A stretch of 64,000 nt of DNA from assembly GCA_035640455.1 (NCBI GenBank), contig DASQWB010000026.1:1-64000 (forward strand), in the 5' to 3' direction. Positions 40,344 through 47,924 of this stretch are shown in pieces (within the stretch, counting starts at the first letter, position 1; each line of letters opens with the position of its first letter). Under the pieces are notes generated by a model. It did not search any database. It was not told where the DNA came from and saw only the letters and a program-made list of their open reading frames with translations. Source of the stretch: AC-50 sp035640455. Its GTDB lineage: Bacteria; Actinomycetota; Thermoleophilia; Gaiellales; Gaiellaceae. The position numbers and the translations under genes were made by a program.

Positions 40344-41572
40344 AGCCCGAAGCGGTAGACGTGCGCGTCGTGCGGCCCGAACCAGTCGCGGAAGGAGCCG
40401 TTCGCCACGCCGACCGTTCGAAACGTCTGGCGCCCGGCGCCGATCGGAGGCGGCAGTGGGTCCTGCGTGTACTCGAACAAGACCTGGCCGTCGCCGATCG
40501 TGCCGGGAAGGCCCGAGAACGTGACGCGGGTGGTGGCGGCGCCGCGCCTGACCGCGATCACATAGAGGAACTGCGCGTCCTGGCGGGCGACGAGCTCGAC
40601 GTCCTGCGCGCTCGCGGTGACGGTCGCGGTCGCGTTCGGAGCGACGAGCGCCGGGCCGACGGCGGTCGAGGTCAGCTCGGCGAGCAGCGGCCGTAGCACG
40701 AGGTCCCAGAAGGTCCAGTTCCAGCCGGCCTTGGCGTCGCGCGGCCGGGTGATCTGCGTCAGGTGGCCGCCGAAGAAGACGAGCCCGCGCGCCCCGCTCG
40801 CGATCGCCTGGTAGGCCATGAACCGCTCCTCGGGCAAGGAGGGGAAGCGCGGCACCGAGTTGGGGCGCGTCTTCGAGGTGGCGGTTCCGGACCAGGCGAT
40901 CTGGAGCGTCATCCAGACCGGCTTCCGGCCGGCCGCCGCGACCATCTTCTTCGTCACGTCGCCGACGACGCTGATGTCCTTGTTCGGTCCGCCGGTCTGC
41001 CTGCCCGGCGGGTACGCGACCGGGTAGATGTCCGCGCCCGTGATGTCGAAGGCGCGCCGGTACGGCGTCAGCTCGGCGACTGTCCCGACCGGAGCCTGGA
41101 TGATCACGACCGGATGGTCGGGGTCGAGCGCGCGCAGCCTCGTATGCGCTCGGATGAGTCCGGCCGCCCCGATGTTCGAATGCTGAGGCTCGTCGATGCC
41201 CTTGTACGCACCCAGGCCGGGATGGCCCTTGAACGCGCCGACGACCTGCTCGAGCAGCTGCTCCTTCGGCGAGCCCGCCGTGGTGGGCAGATTCGGCAGC
41301 GCCCCGAGCCAGAGCCAGCAATGGAGGCCGTGCGCCGCGGCCGCGTCCTCGAGTTGCTTCTCGGTCGCGATCTGCGCGTCGATCTGCTGCGCGTTCCAGT
41401 CGGCGCGGCCCGTGCGGACGAAGCTCGCGCCGCCGGCCTTGAGCTCCTGCCACGCGTCCTTGCCGTCCGGCGTCTTCCCGCCGACCGGCGGCGGGTTCGA
41501 GAAGCCGATCGGGAAGACCTTCTGCCCGTCGACCACGAGGGCGCCGGTGCCGTCGACGCTGACGCTCGTCAT
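40340..41572 (-). CDS. TIM-barrel glycoside-hydrolase-like protein, cytoplasmic
   Basis: 410 residues with GASFVRTGRADWN and LHCWLWLGAL (strands of a barrel), then YKGIDEPQHSNIGAAGLIRA, where the Asp-Glu-Pro is placed like the acid/base of clan A glycosidases, and VWMTLQIAWSG and GARGLVFFGGHLTQITRP further on. A beta-sandwich (about 310-410) ends the protein. No signal peptide. The exact GH family and the nucleophile are not recognised, so it may also be a non-catalytic relative. ATG 41572 is 7 nt after minus-strand TACCCT. Confidence 0.65.
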   Translation of the reverse strand: MTSVSVDGTGALVVDGQKVFPIGFSNPPPVGGKTPDGKDAWQELKAGGASFVRTGRADWNAQQIDAQIATEKQLEDAAAAHGLHCWLWLGALPNLPTTAGSPKEQLLEQVVGAFKGHPGLGAYKGIDEPQHSNIGAAGLIRAHTRLRALDPDHPVVIIQAPVGTVAELTPYRRAFDITGADIYPVAYPPGRQTGGPNKDISVVGDVTKKMVAAAGRKPVWMTLQIAWSGTATSKTRPNSVPRFPSLPEERFMAYQAIASGARGLVFFGGHLTQITRPRDAKAGWNWTFWDLVLRPLLAELTSTAVGPALVAPNATATVTASAQDVELVARQDAQFLYVIAVRRGAATTRVTFSGLPGTIGDGQVLFEYTQDPLPPPIGAGRQTFRTVGVANGSFRDWFGPHDAHVYRFGL

Positions 41573-41610
41573 TCGTTCGAGGGTACGCCCGCCCCGCTAG
41601 ACTCGCCAGT

Positions 41611-41766
41611 GCCCGACCCTGTTCGTGGGCTCGCGTCTTACGTTTGAACCAACACTCACGTAGAGGGAGCCGGCGTCCGGCTAGGTGCTCACCCCACCGA
41701 CACCGGCCTGGCACCCACCTGGTTCGCCAGGTTCACCGCGGCGCGAGCGCACGGCAGGGTCAGGGC
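41611..41766 (+). ncRNA. Candidate structured RNA (unidentified)
   Basis: The two ends pair over 22 base pairs: 41611-41635 with 41742-41766, with one mismatch and two single-base bulges. Inside, 41645-41650 (tgaacc) pairs with 41730-41735, and smaller hairpins form at 41668-41682 (loop CGT) and, as an alternative, 41717-41732 (TTCG loop). No motif of SRP, tmRNA, RNase P or known riboswitches was found. Strand is uncertain, since the fold works on both; plus is listed because it precedes mnmA. Confidence 0.5.
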
Positions 41767-41827
41767 CTATTGCCGCAGCTGAAATTCCCTTGTCGGGGAC
41801 CGGTCATTTCGGGCCGAGTCGTTGTTT

Positions 41828-41841
41828 GTGCACTAGTGCAC
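41828..41841. promoter_or_regulatory. Perfect 14-bp palindrome, possible operator
   Basis: gtgcactagtgcac, 40 nt upstream of the mnmA -10 element; size and symmetry suit a dimeric repressor or activator. Confidence 0.45.
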
Positions 41842-41880
41842 GAGAGATGAGCCGCGCGTCGTGTCACCGCCGCTCACCGC

Positions 41881-41886
41881 TAGCCT
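41881..41886 (+). promoter_or_regulatory. -10 element of mnmA
   Basis: TAGCCT, 6 nt before ATG 41893; no ribosome binding site is visible. Confidence 0.55.
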
Positions 41887-41892
41887 GACCGC

Positions 41893-43146
41893 ATGGTCGA
41901 GGTGTTCGGAGACTCCTCGCGGGACGGCGAGCTCGCGCTCGTCCGGCTCGCGATCGATGGTGACCGCATCTTCGAGGCGGACGCGCCCGGGCTCGAGCGG
42001 CCGCTCACCGGCCTGACGCTCCTTGAGGCGGCGGCCGTCGGCGGCGAGACGCTGGCCGTCGACGCCCTGGCGAACGCCATCGGGCCCGTCTTCCGCGCCG
42101 CTCCGGCCAGCGGGCGGGTCGCGGCGGCGATGAGCGGCGGCGTCGACAGCGCCGTCGCGCTCCTCCGCTCCGGACCGGACGCGATCGGGGTCACGCTCCG
42201 GCTCTGGCTCGACCCGGACGGCCCCGACGCCGAGCGCGCCTGCTGCTCGCCCGAGGCGGTCGTCGCGGCGCGCGAGACATGTCACGCGCTCGGGCTGCCG
42301 CACGTCACGCTCGACCTGCGCGAGGAGTTCCGCCGCGCCGTCGTCGCCCCCTTCGTCCGCTCCTTCGCCCGCGGCGAGACCCCGAACCCGTGCATCCGCT
42401 GCAACGGCTCCTTCCGCTTCGCGGAGCTGCTGGCATTCGCGCGCCGCGCCGGCGCGCGAACGCTAGCTACGGGCCATTACGCGCGGATCGTCGACCACAA
42501 CGGCAGCTTGCTGCTAGCGCGCGGCGCAGATGCGCGCAAGGACCAGTCGTACATGCTCGCGCGCCTCGATCCGCGGCTCCTCGCGCGGATCTCGTTCCCG
42601 CTCGGCGACAGCTCGAAGGAGGAGGTGCGGGCGGAGGCGCGCGCGGCCCGGCTCGCCGTCGCCGAGCGCACCGAGAGCCAGGAGGCGTGCTTCCTCGCCG
42701 GCGGCGACTACCGCGACTTCCTCGCGCGGCACGGAGTCGGCGCCGCCCCCGGGCCGATCGTCGACGCAGAGGGCGCCGAGCTGGGCGAGCACGAAGGCTT
42801 CTGGCGCTTCACGCCAGGCCAGCGGCGCGGCCTCGGGATCGCGGCTCCGGAGCCGCTCTACGCCCTCCGCACCGAGCCGCGAACGAATACCGTCGTCGTC
42901 GGGCCGCGGGACTCGCTCGCCCGGAGAGAGGTCTCGGTCCGCGGCCGCCTCTACGCACCGGTGGCCCGCGCCGACGCCAAGCTCCGCTACCGGTCTCCCG
43001 CGGTCCCGGCCGCCGTCGAGCCGACGCGCTCGGGCTTCGTGCTTCGGCTCGACGAGCCCGCCTACGGCGTGGCGCCGGGGCAGGCTGCCGTTCTCTACGA
43101 CGGCGACGTGGTCGTGGGCTCCGGCCTGATCACGAAGAGCCCGTAA
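41893..43146 (+). CDS. mnmA: tRNA 2-thiouridine(34) synthase MnmA with N-terminal extra domain
   Basis: 417 residues against about 360 for the family. The MnmA part starts near residue 76: PP-loop SGGVDS (81-86), catalytic Cys167 in NPCIRCNG, second catalytic Cys266 in ESQEACF, and C-terminal beta-barrel GQRRGLGI onward. It activates U34 of tRNA-Lys/Glu/Gln with ATP and inserts sulfur. Residues 1-70 form an extra domain (GELALVRLAIDGDRIFEA, then LTGLTLLEAAAVGG) that resembles an IscU/NifU scaffold shorn of its cysteines. ATG 41893 fits the -10 element. Sulfur donor proteins are not nearby. Confidence 0.93.
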   Translation: MVEVFGDSSRDGELALVRLAIDGDRIFEADAPGLERPLTGLTLLEAAAVGGETLAVDALANAIGPVFRAAPASGRVAAAMSGGVDSAVALLRSGPDAIGVTLRLWLDPDGPDAERACCSPEAVVAARETCHALGLPHVTLDLREEFRRAVVAPFVRSFARGETPNPCIRCNGSFRFAELLAFARRAGARTLATGHYARIVDHNGSLLLARGADARKDQSYMLARLDPRLLARISFPLGDSSKEEVRAEARAARLAVAERTESQEACFLAGGDYRDFLARHGVGAAPGPIVDAEGAELGEHEGFWRFTPGQRRGLGIAAPEPLYALRTEPRTNTVVVGPRDSLARREVSVRGRLYAPVARADAKLRYRSPAVPAAVEPTRSGFVLRLDEPAYGVAPGQAAVLYDGDVVVGSGLITKSP

Positions 43147-43149
43147 GAT
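43144..43149 (+). promoter_or_regulatory. -10 element of the DUF948 gene
   Basis: TAAGAT, overlapping the mnmA stop, 7 nt before ATG 43157. Confidence 0.5.
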
Positions 43150-43156
43150 CGGAGCG

Positions 43157-43624
43157 ATGCTCCCGCTCGCCTACGCCTGGAGCGACGTCGCGTATGCCGC
43201 GTTGAGCGTCTTCCTCGTCGCCGTCGGCCTCTCGCTCGCCTACGCGTTCGTGCGCTTGGGCGGAACTCTGGCCCGCCTTTCCGCGTTCATCAAAGGAGCG
43301 GAAGACGAACTTCTCCCCGTCATCACGAAGGTCGGGGGGACCGTCGATCGCGTCAACGGACAGCTCGACAAGGTCGATCAGATGACGGACAGCGCAGTCG
43401 ATGCCGTGCAGAGCGTGGACTCGGCCGTTCGAGCCGTGAGCTTCGCGATCACGCAGCCGGTGCGGAAGATCTCCAGCCTCGCCGCCGGCCTCACGCACGG
43501 CGCGGCGGAGCTGCGCGTGAGCCGCGACTGGCGCTCCGCGGTCGCCGCCGGCAAGGACGCGGCGGAGCGGCGCGGCCGCGAGCTCGACGAGGAGCTCCGC
43601 GAGGCGGAGGGCCGGACGCGGTGA
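43157..43624 (+). CDS. DUF948-type membrane protein
   Basis: 155 residues: one N-terminal membrane helix (VAYAALSVFLVAVGLSLAYA), then a long amphipathic coil of heptad-like repeats (VDRVNGQLDKVDQMTDSAVD) and a charged tail. DUF948 proteins are general-stress-related membrane proteins of unknown mechanism in gram positives; here it is coupled (GTGA) to an anti-sigma kinase and a SigB/SigF-type sigma gene, which fits a stress role. Confidence 0.8.
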   Translation: MLPLAYAWSDVAYAALSVFLVAVGLSLAYAFVRLGGTLARLSAFIKGAEDELLPVITKVGGTVDRVNGQLDKVDQMTDSAVDAVQSVDSAVRAVSFAITQPVRKISSLAAGLTHGAAELRVSRDWRSAVAAGKDAAERRGRELDEELREAEGRTR

Positions 43625-43995
43625 CCGACGACGTGATCGTCCTCACGCTGCCGCCCGAGCGCGACTTCCACCGCGTCGCGCACCTCGTCCTCGGCGGGCT
43701 AGCCGTTCGGCTCAACCTCACGCTCGAGGTGCTCGAGGACCTCCAGCTCGCGATCGACGAGCTTCTCGGGAGCGGCGCGTCCGGCCACGACGTGACCCTG
43801 TCGATGACCCTCCTGCCAGGCGCGATCGAGGCGTCGATCGGGCCCTTCCCGGGCCAGACCGTCCGCCGCGAGCTTGAGCGCGACCACGACGGCGTCGGCC
43901 TGCGGCGGGTGTTGGACACCACCGTCGACCGCGTCGAGCTGTCCGAACGCGAGGGCGACGACTGGGTGCAGCTGACGAAACGGATCGGCTCGTGA
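43621..43995 (+). CDS. RsbW/SpoIIAB-like anti-sigma ATP-binding protein
   Basis: 124 residues, one GHKL ATPase domain. N-box-like LEDLQLAIDELLGSGA near residue 40 and the lid segment GVGLRRVLDTTVDRVEL near 92. It keeps Glu/Asp of the N-box but the usual Asn is not at the standard place, so kinase activity may be weak. Located between DUF948 and the sigma gene, both with 4-nt overlaps, it should bind and silence the sigma factor. No anti-anti-sigma (STAS) gene is in the window. Confidence 0.78.
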   Translation: MTDDVIVLTLPPERDFHRVAHLVLGGLAVRLNLTLEVLEDLQLAIDELLGSGASGHDVTLSMTLLPGAIEASIGPFPGQTVRRELERDHDGVGLRRVLDTTVDRVELSEREGDDWVQLTKRIGS

Positions 43996-44771
43996 ACGCG
44001 CTCGAGAAGAACGACAAGGTCCTCCTCCGCCGCTACCACGAGCACGGCGACCTCGCCGCGCGGGAGCAGCTGATCGAGCAGTACATGTCGCTCGTGCGCT
44101 CGCTCGCGCGCCGGTACTCGTACCGGGGCGAGCAGCTCGAGGACCTCGTCCAGATCGGCGCGATCGGGCTCATCAAGGCGATCGACCGCTTCGACACCGA
44201 GCGGGGCGTCGAGCTGACGACCTACGCGACGCCGAACATCATCGGCGAGATCAAGCGCCACTTCCGCGATAAAGGCTGGTCGGTGCGCGTACCGCGCGGG
44301 CTGCAGGAGCTCAACGTCCAGCTTTCGCGCCTGATCGAGCAGCTCACCGTCCAGCTCGGGCGCTCGCCGACGATCGCCGAGCTGGCGAAGGCCGCGGACG
44401 TCGAGGAGGAGGAGGTGCTCGAGGCGCTCGAGTCGGGGCGTGCGTACAGCTCGCTCTCGCTCTCCGCCGGCGGTAGCCAGGACGACGACGGCGACCTCGA
44501 CCCGCTCGAGTCGATCGGCACCGAGGAGCACGCGTACGAGGTCTCGGAGGATCGTGCGGTACTGGCTCCGGGCTTCCGCGTCCTCGACGATCGCGAACGG
44601 AAGATCCTCCACCTGCGCTTCTTCAAGGGGCTCACGCAGTCGCAGATCGCGCAGCAGGTCGGGATCTCGCAGATGCACGTCTCGCGCCTCATCCGGCGCT
44701 CGCTCGAGAAGATCCGCGACGAGATCGCGGCCGAGGAGCCTGAGCCGGGCCGCCGCGCGGCAAGCGGCTGA
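43992..44771 (+). CDS. SigB/SigF/SigG-family RNA polymerase sigma factor
   Basis: 259 residues: region 2 EDLVQIGAIGLIKAIDRFD with FATPNIIGEIKRHFRDKGW-type 2.4/3.0 block (TYATPNIIGEIKRHFRDKG), region 3, and region 4 ILHLRFFKGLTQSQIAQQVG plus ISQMHVSRLIRRSLEKIR. This is the general-stress or sporulation group of alternative sigma factors controlled by partner switching. GTG 43992 overlaps the anti-sigma stop. A 180-bp gap with repeats follows. Confidence 0.93.
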   Translation: MNALEKNDKVLLRRYHEHGDLAAREQLIEQYMSLVRSLARRYSYRGEQLEDLVQIGAIGLIKAIDRFDTERGVELTTYATPNIIGEIKRHFRDKGWSVRVPRGLQELNVQLSRLIEQLTVQLGRSPTIAELAKAADVEEEEVLEALESGRAYSSLSLSAGGSQDDDGDLDPLESIGTEEHAYEVSEDRAVLAPGFRVLDDRERKILHLRFFKGLTQSQIAQQVGISQMHVSRLIRRSLEKIRDEIAAEEPEPGRRAASG

Positions 44772-44823
44772 TACTTCGCCGCGATCGTCCCGCACCTGTC
44801 ACGCGAGACGCGCGCGAACTCCA

Positions 44824-44855
44824 CACCGGTGACTGTCACGTGACAGTCACCGGTG
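44824..44855. repeat. Perfect 32-bp palindrome, copy 2 of the dispersed repeat
   Basis: caccggtgactgtcac followed by its reverse complement; core 44828-44851 is identical to copies 1 and 3. Located between co-directional genes (sigma factor, alaS), 50 nt after a stop codon. Confidence 0.95.
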
Positions 44856-44901
44856 GCCGAAGCAGACACCGCGCTCGGTGGCCGAAACAGACGGTGCCGC
44901 T
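44851..44901 (+). repeat. Two tandem 25-nt units next to the palindrome
   Basis: Unit 1 (44851-44875) begins cggtggccgaagcagacacc, unit 2 (44876-44901) begins cggtggccgaaacagacggt; the last four bases of the palindrome form the start of unit 1. Compare 59149-59187. Confidence 0.75.
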
Positions 44902-44937
44902 CGGGCGAGGCTTCGCGTCGCAGACAGGGGCCGCACC

Positions 44938-44943
44938 TACAAT
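44938..44943 (+). promoter_or_regulatory. -10 element of alaS
   Basis: TACAAT, 7 nt before ATG 44951; the nearest match in the window to TATAAT. Confidence 0.6.
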
Positions 44944-44950
44944 CGGCCGC

Positions 44951-47479
44951 ATGCGAACGACCGCCGAGCTCCGCGCGGGCTTCCGCGCCTTCTTCGAGTC
45001 GAAGGGCCACGCGTTCCGCCCTTCGGCTTCCCTCGTGCCGCGCGCGGACGACCGCTCGACGCTCCTGATCTCTGCAGGAATGCAGCCGCTCATGCCCTTC
45101 TTCCTCGGCCGCGAGCAGCCGCCGGCGCCCCTGCTCACGACCGTGCAGAAGGTCTTCCGCGTCGTCGACATCGACGAGGTCGGGCTCGACACCTTTCACC
45201 TGACCTTCTTCGAGATGCTCGGCAACTTCTCGTTCGGCCAGTACTTCAAGGACGGCGCGATCGAGCTCGCGACCGAGTTCATCCGCGATCACATGCGGCT
45301 CGACTGGGACCGGCTCTGGGTGAGCGTGTTCGCCGGCGACCCGGAGCTCGGGCTCGGCGAGGACGAGGTCGCGATCGACCTCTGGGAGCGGATCGGGATG
45401 CCGCCGGAGCGGATCGTGCGCCTCCCGCGGGCGGACAACTTCTGGTCGGTCGGCGGCCCCGGCCCCTGCGGCCCCGATTCGGAGATCTTCTTCGACTGGG
45501 GCGAGGGCGTCGGCTGCGGCCGCGCCGAGTGCGCGCCCGGCTGCGGTTGCGAGCGGTTCCTCGAGTTCTGGAACCTCGTCTTCATGGAGTACGAGCTGCA
45601 CGCCGACGGCACGCTCACGCCGCTGCCGAAGCAGAACATCGACACCGGGATGGGCCTCGAGCGCGCGGCGCGGATCCTGCAGGACGTCCCCTCGGTCTTC
45701 GACACCGACGGCTACCAGGCCCTCATGACCTGGCTCGCGGAGGAGTCGGGCGTCGCGTACGGCGACACGCCGGAGGCGACGAAGGCGCACCGGATCCTCG
45801 CCGACCACGGCCGCGGCATGACCTTCTTGGCCGCGGACGGCGTCGCGCCCTCGAACGAGGGGCGCGGCTACGTCATGCGCCGCATCGTCCGCCGCGCCGT
45901 GCAGCAGGCGGCGCGGATCGGGCTCGAGCCGCCGTTCCTCGCACGCCTCGCCGACGTCGTCGTCGACCAGATGGGCGACGCCTACCCGGAGCTGCTGGAG
46001 CACCGCGGCGAGATCCACCGCGTGCTGAGCGCCGAGGAGGAGCGGTTCTCGCAGACCCTCGCCCGCGGCCTGCGGCTCTTCGAGGAGGTGGCGACGGGGC
46101 CGGAGATCTCCGGGGAGGACGCCTTCCGGCTCCACGACACGTACGGCTTCCCGATCGAGCTGACACAGGAGCTCGCCCGCGAGCGCGGGCTCGGCGTCAA
46201 CGACGAGGAGTTCACGCGGCTCATGGCCGAGCAGCGAGAGCGCTCGCGCCGGAGCGCGGCGGACGTCGAGATCCGGATCGCCGCCGACGCGCCGAAGACG
46301 CGGTTCGTCGGCTACGAGAAGCTCGAGGTGCTGACGGCGATCTCCGCGCTCGAGGAGCTCGGCGACGGCCTCTTCCAAGCGAAGCTCTTCGAGTCGCCCT
46401 TCTATCCCGAGGGCGGCGGCCAGGTCATGGACGCCGGGTTCGTCGAGAACGAGGCGACCGGCGCCCGCGCCGAGCTCGTCGAGGCGACGCGGCTCGAGGA
46501 CGACCAGGTGCTCACCTTCCAAGGAGAGGGCTTCGCGGTCGGCGACCGCGTGCGCGCGGTGGTGCCGTGGTCGGTGCGCTTCCCGACGATGGCGAACCAC
46601 ACCGCGACGCACCTCCTGCACAAGGCGCTCCAGGACGTGCTCGGCGACCACGTCCGCCAAGCCGGCTCCGCGGTCCGCCCGGACAAGCTGCGCTTCGACT
46701 TCACGCACCCGCAGGCGCTCAGCGCCGAGGAGCGGGCCGAGGTGGAGCGACGCGTCAACGAGAAGGTCTTCGAGAATCTGCCGGTGCACGCGTTCGTGAC
46801 GCCGATCGACGAGGCGCGCCGGCTCGGCGCGATGATGCTCTTCGGCGAGAAGTACGGCGAGCACGTGCGGGTCGTCGAGGTGCCGGGCTACTCGCGCGAG
46901 CTCTGCGGCGGGACGCACGTCCGCTCGACGGCGGAGATCGGCCCGTTCGTGATCCTCAGCGAGGGCTCGGTCGGCGCCGGCGCGCGCCGGATCGAGGCCG
47001 TCACGTCCGGAGAGGCCTGGGCGCTCCTGCACGGGCGGGCCGAGGAGGCCGACGAGCTCCGCGCCGAGCTCGAGCGGGCTCGGAAGGAGCGCAAGCGCGA
47101 GCCGGCGGCGGCCGCCGCCGCCGCCGAGACCGACGTGATCGTGCGTCGCAAGGACGGCGGCGTGGTCGTCGCCGAGACGAAGGCCTTGAGCGGCGGCGCG
47201 CTGCGCGACCTCTCCGACCAGCTGAAGCACCGCGAGCAGGCGCTCGCCGTCCTGCTCGGCTCGGCGGTCGATGGGCGCGCGTTCCTCGTGGTGAATCTCG
47301 ACAAGTCGCTGGCGGACAAGGGCGTCGACGCCGCCCAGGTCGTGCGCGAGGTGGCGCCGATCATCGGCGGCGGCGGCGGCGGGCGGCCCACGCTCGCCGA
47401 GGCCGGCGGCCGTGACCCGAACAGGCTAGAGGAGGCCTTGGCCGCGGCCGAACGCCATATCCTCTCCGCTCTCGCGTGA
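44951..47479 (+). CDS. alaS: Alanyl-tRNA synthetase
   Basis: 842 residues, complete. Catalytic domain with FFEMLGNFSFGQYFKDGAI and NIDTGMGLERAA, tRNA recognition region, editing domain with HTATHLLHKAL and CGGTHVRSTAEIG (zinc/catalytic His and Cys), and C-Ala coiled tail ending in a Gly-rich GGGGGGRPTLAEAGG motif. Charges tRNA-Ala and edits mis-acylated Ser/Gly. ATG 44951 follows a TACAAT element. ruvX overlaps its end. Confidence 0.97.
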   Translation: MRTTAELRAGFRAFFESKGHAFRPSASLVPRADDRSTLLISAGMQPLMPFFLGREQPPAPLLTTVQKVFRVVDIDEVGLDTFHLTFFEMLGNFSFGQYFKDGAIELATEFIRDHMRLDWDRLWVSVFAGDPELGLGEDEVAIDLWERIGMPPERIVRLPRADNFWSVGGPGPCGPDSEIFFDWGEGVGCGRAECAPGCGCERFLEFWNLVFMEYELHADGTLTPLPKQNIDTGMGLERAARILQDVPSVFDTDGYQALMTWLAEESGVAYGDTPEATKAHRILADHGRGMTFLAADGVAPSNEGRGYVMRRIVRRAVQQAARIGLEPPFLARLADVVVDQMGDAYPELLEHRGEIHRVLSAEEERFSQTLARGLRLFEEVATGPEISGEDAFRLHDTYGFPIELTQELARERGLGVNDEEFTRLMAEQRERSRRSAADVEIRIAADAPKTRFVGYEKLEVLTAISALEELGDGLFQAKLFESPFYPEGGGQVMDAGFVENEATGARAELVEATRLEDDQVLTFQGEGFAVGDRVRAVVPWSVRFPTMANHTATHLLHKALQDVLGDHVRQAGSAVRPDKLRFDFTHPQALSAEERAEVERRVNEKVFENLPVHAFVTPIDEARRLGAMMLFGEKYGEHVRVVEVPGYSRELCGGTHVRSTAEIGPFVILSEGSVGAGARRIEAVTSGEAWALLHGRAEEADELRAELERARKERKREPAAAAAAAETDVIVRRKDGGVVVAETKALSGGALRDLSDQLKHREQALAVLLGSAVDGRAFLVVNLDKSLADKGVDAAQVVREVAPIIGGGGGGRPTLAEAGGRDPNRLEEALAAAERHILSALA

Positions 47480-47871
47480 AGGTGCTCGCGCTCGACTACG
47501 GTCCCGCGCGGACCGGCGTGGCCGTCTCGGACCCGACCGGGACGCTCGCGCGACCGGTCGGCGTCGTGGAGCGGGCCTCGACCGAAGCCGGCCTCGCGCG
47601 CCTCCTCGAGCTCGTCCGCGCCGAGGAGCCGGAGCGGATCGTCGTCGGGCTGCCGCTCACGCTGCGCGGCGAGCACGGCGAGCAGGCGCGGGAGACGGAG
47701 CGGTTCGTCGAGGCCCTGCGCGGCGCGGTCGACGTCCCGGTCGAGAGCCTCGACGAGCGCTTCACGACGACGCTCGCGGCGCGGACACAGGCGCGCGCCC
47801 CCGAGGACGCACGGGCGGCCGCGCACCTGCTCACGACCTACCTCGAGCGCGTGGGCGGAGGCCGACGCTGA
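47476..47871 (+). CDS. ruvX: RuvX/YqgF Holliday-junction resolvase-like nuclease
   Basis: 131 residues with the RNase H-like signature LALDYGPARTGVAVSD near residue 4, VVGLPLTLRGEHGEQA near 56 and ESLDERFTTTLAA near 94. In bacteria it trims the 5' end of pre-16S rRNA. GTG 47476 overlaps the alaS stop by GTGA; alaS-ruvX-mltG is the standard neighbourhood. Confidence 0.93.
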   Translation: MKVLALDYGPARTGVAVSDPTGTLARPVGVVERASTEAGLARLLELVRAEEPERIVVGLPLTLRGEHGEQARETERFVEALRGAVDVPVESLDERFTTTLAARTQARAPEDARAAAHLLTTYLERVGGGRR

Positions 47872-47924
47872 TCGAGCCGCAGGCGCCCGTCTCCGGGCGT
47901 TCCCGGCCGAGCCGACGGCAACTG

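Larger units (their letters stand above)
41573..41892. other. 320-bp gap between divergent genes
   Basis: Contains no credible protein gene. Holds the structured element 41611-41766, a 14-bp palindrome (41828-41841) and the mnmA -10 element (41881-41886). Confidence 0.6.

Noticed and set aside
41611..41766. Identification of the structured region as SRP RNA, tmRNA, 6S or RNase P
   Set aside because: None of the diagnostic core sequences (GGAAGCAGC loop, tRNA-like ends, GAGGAAAGTC) is present; left unidentified.
44851..44901. Tandem 25-mers as a CRISPR array
   Set aside because: Only two adjacent units, no spacers between them and no cas gene in the window.
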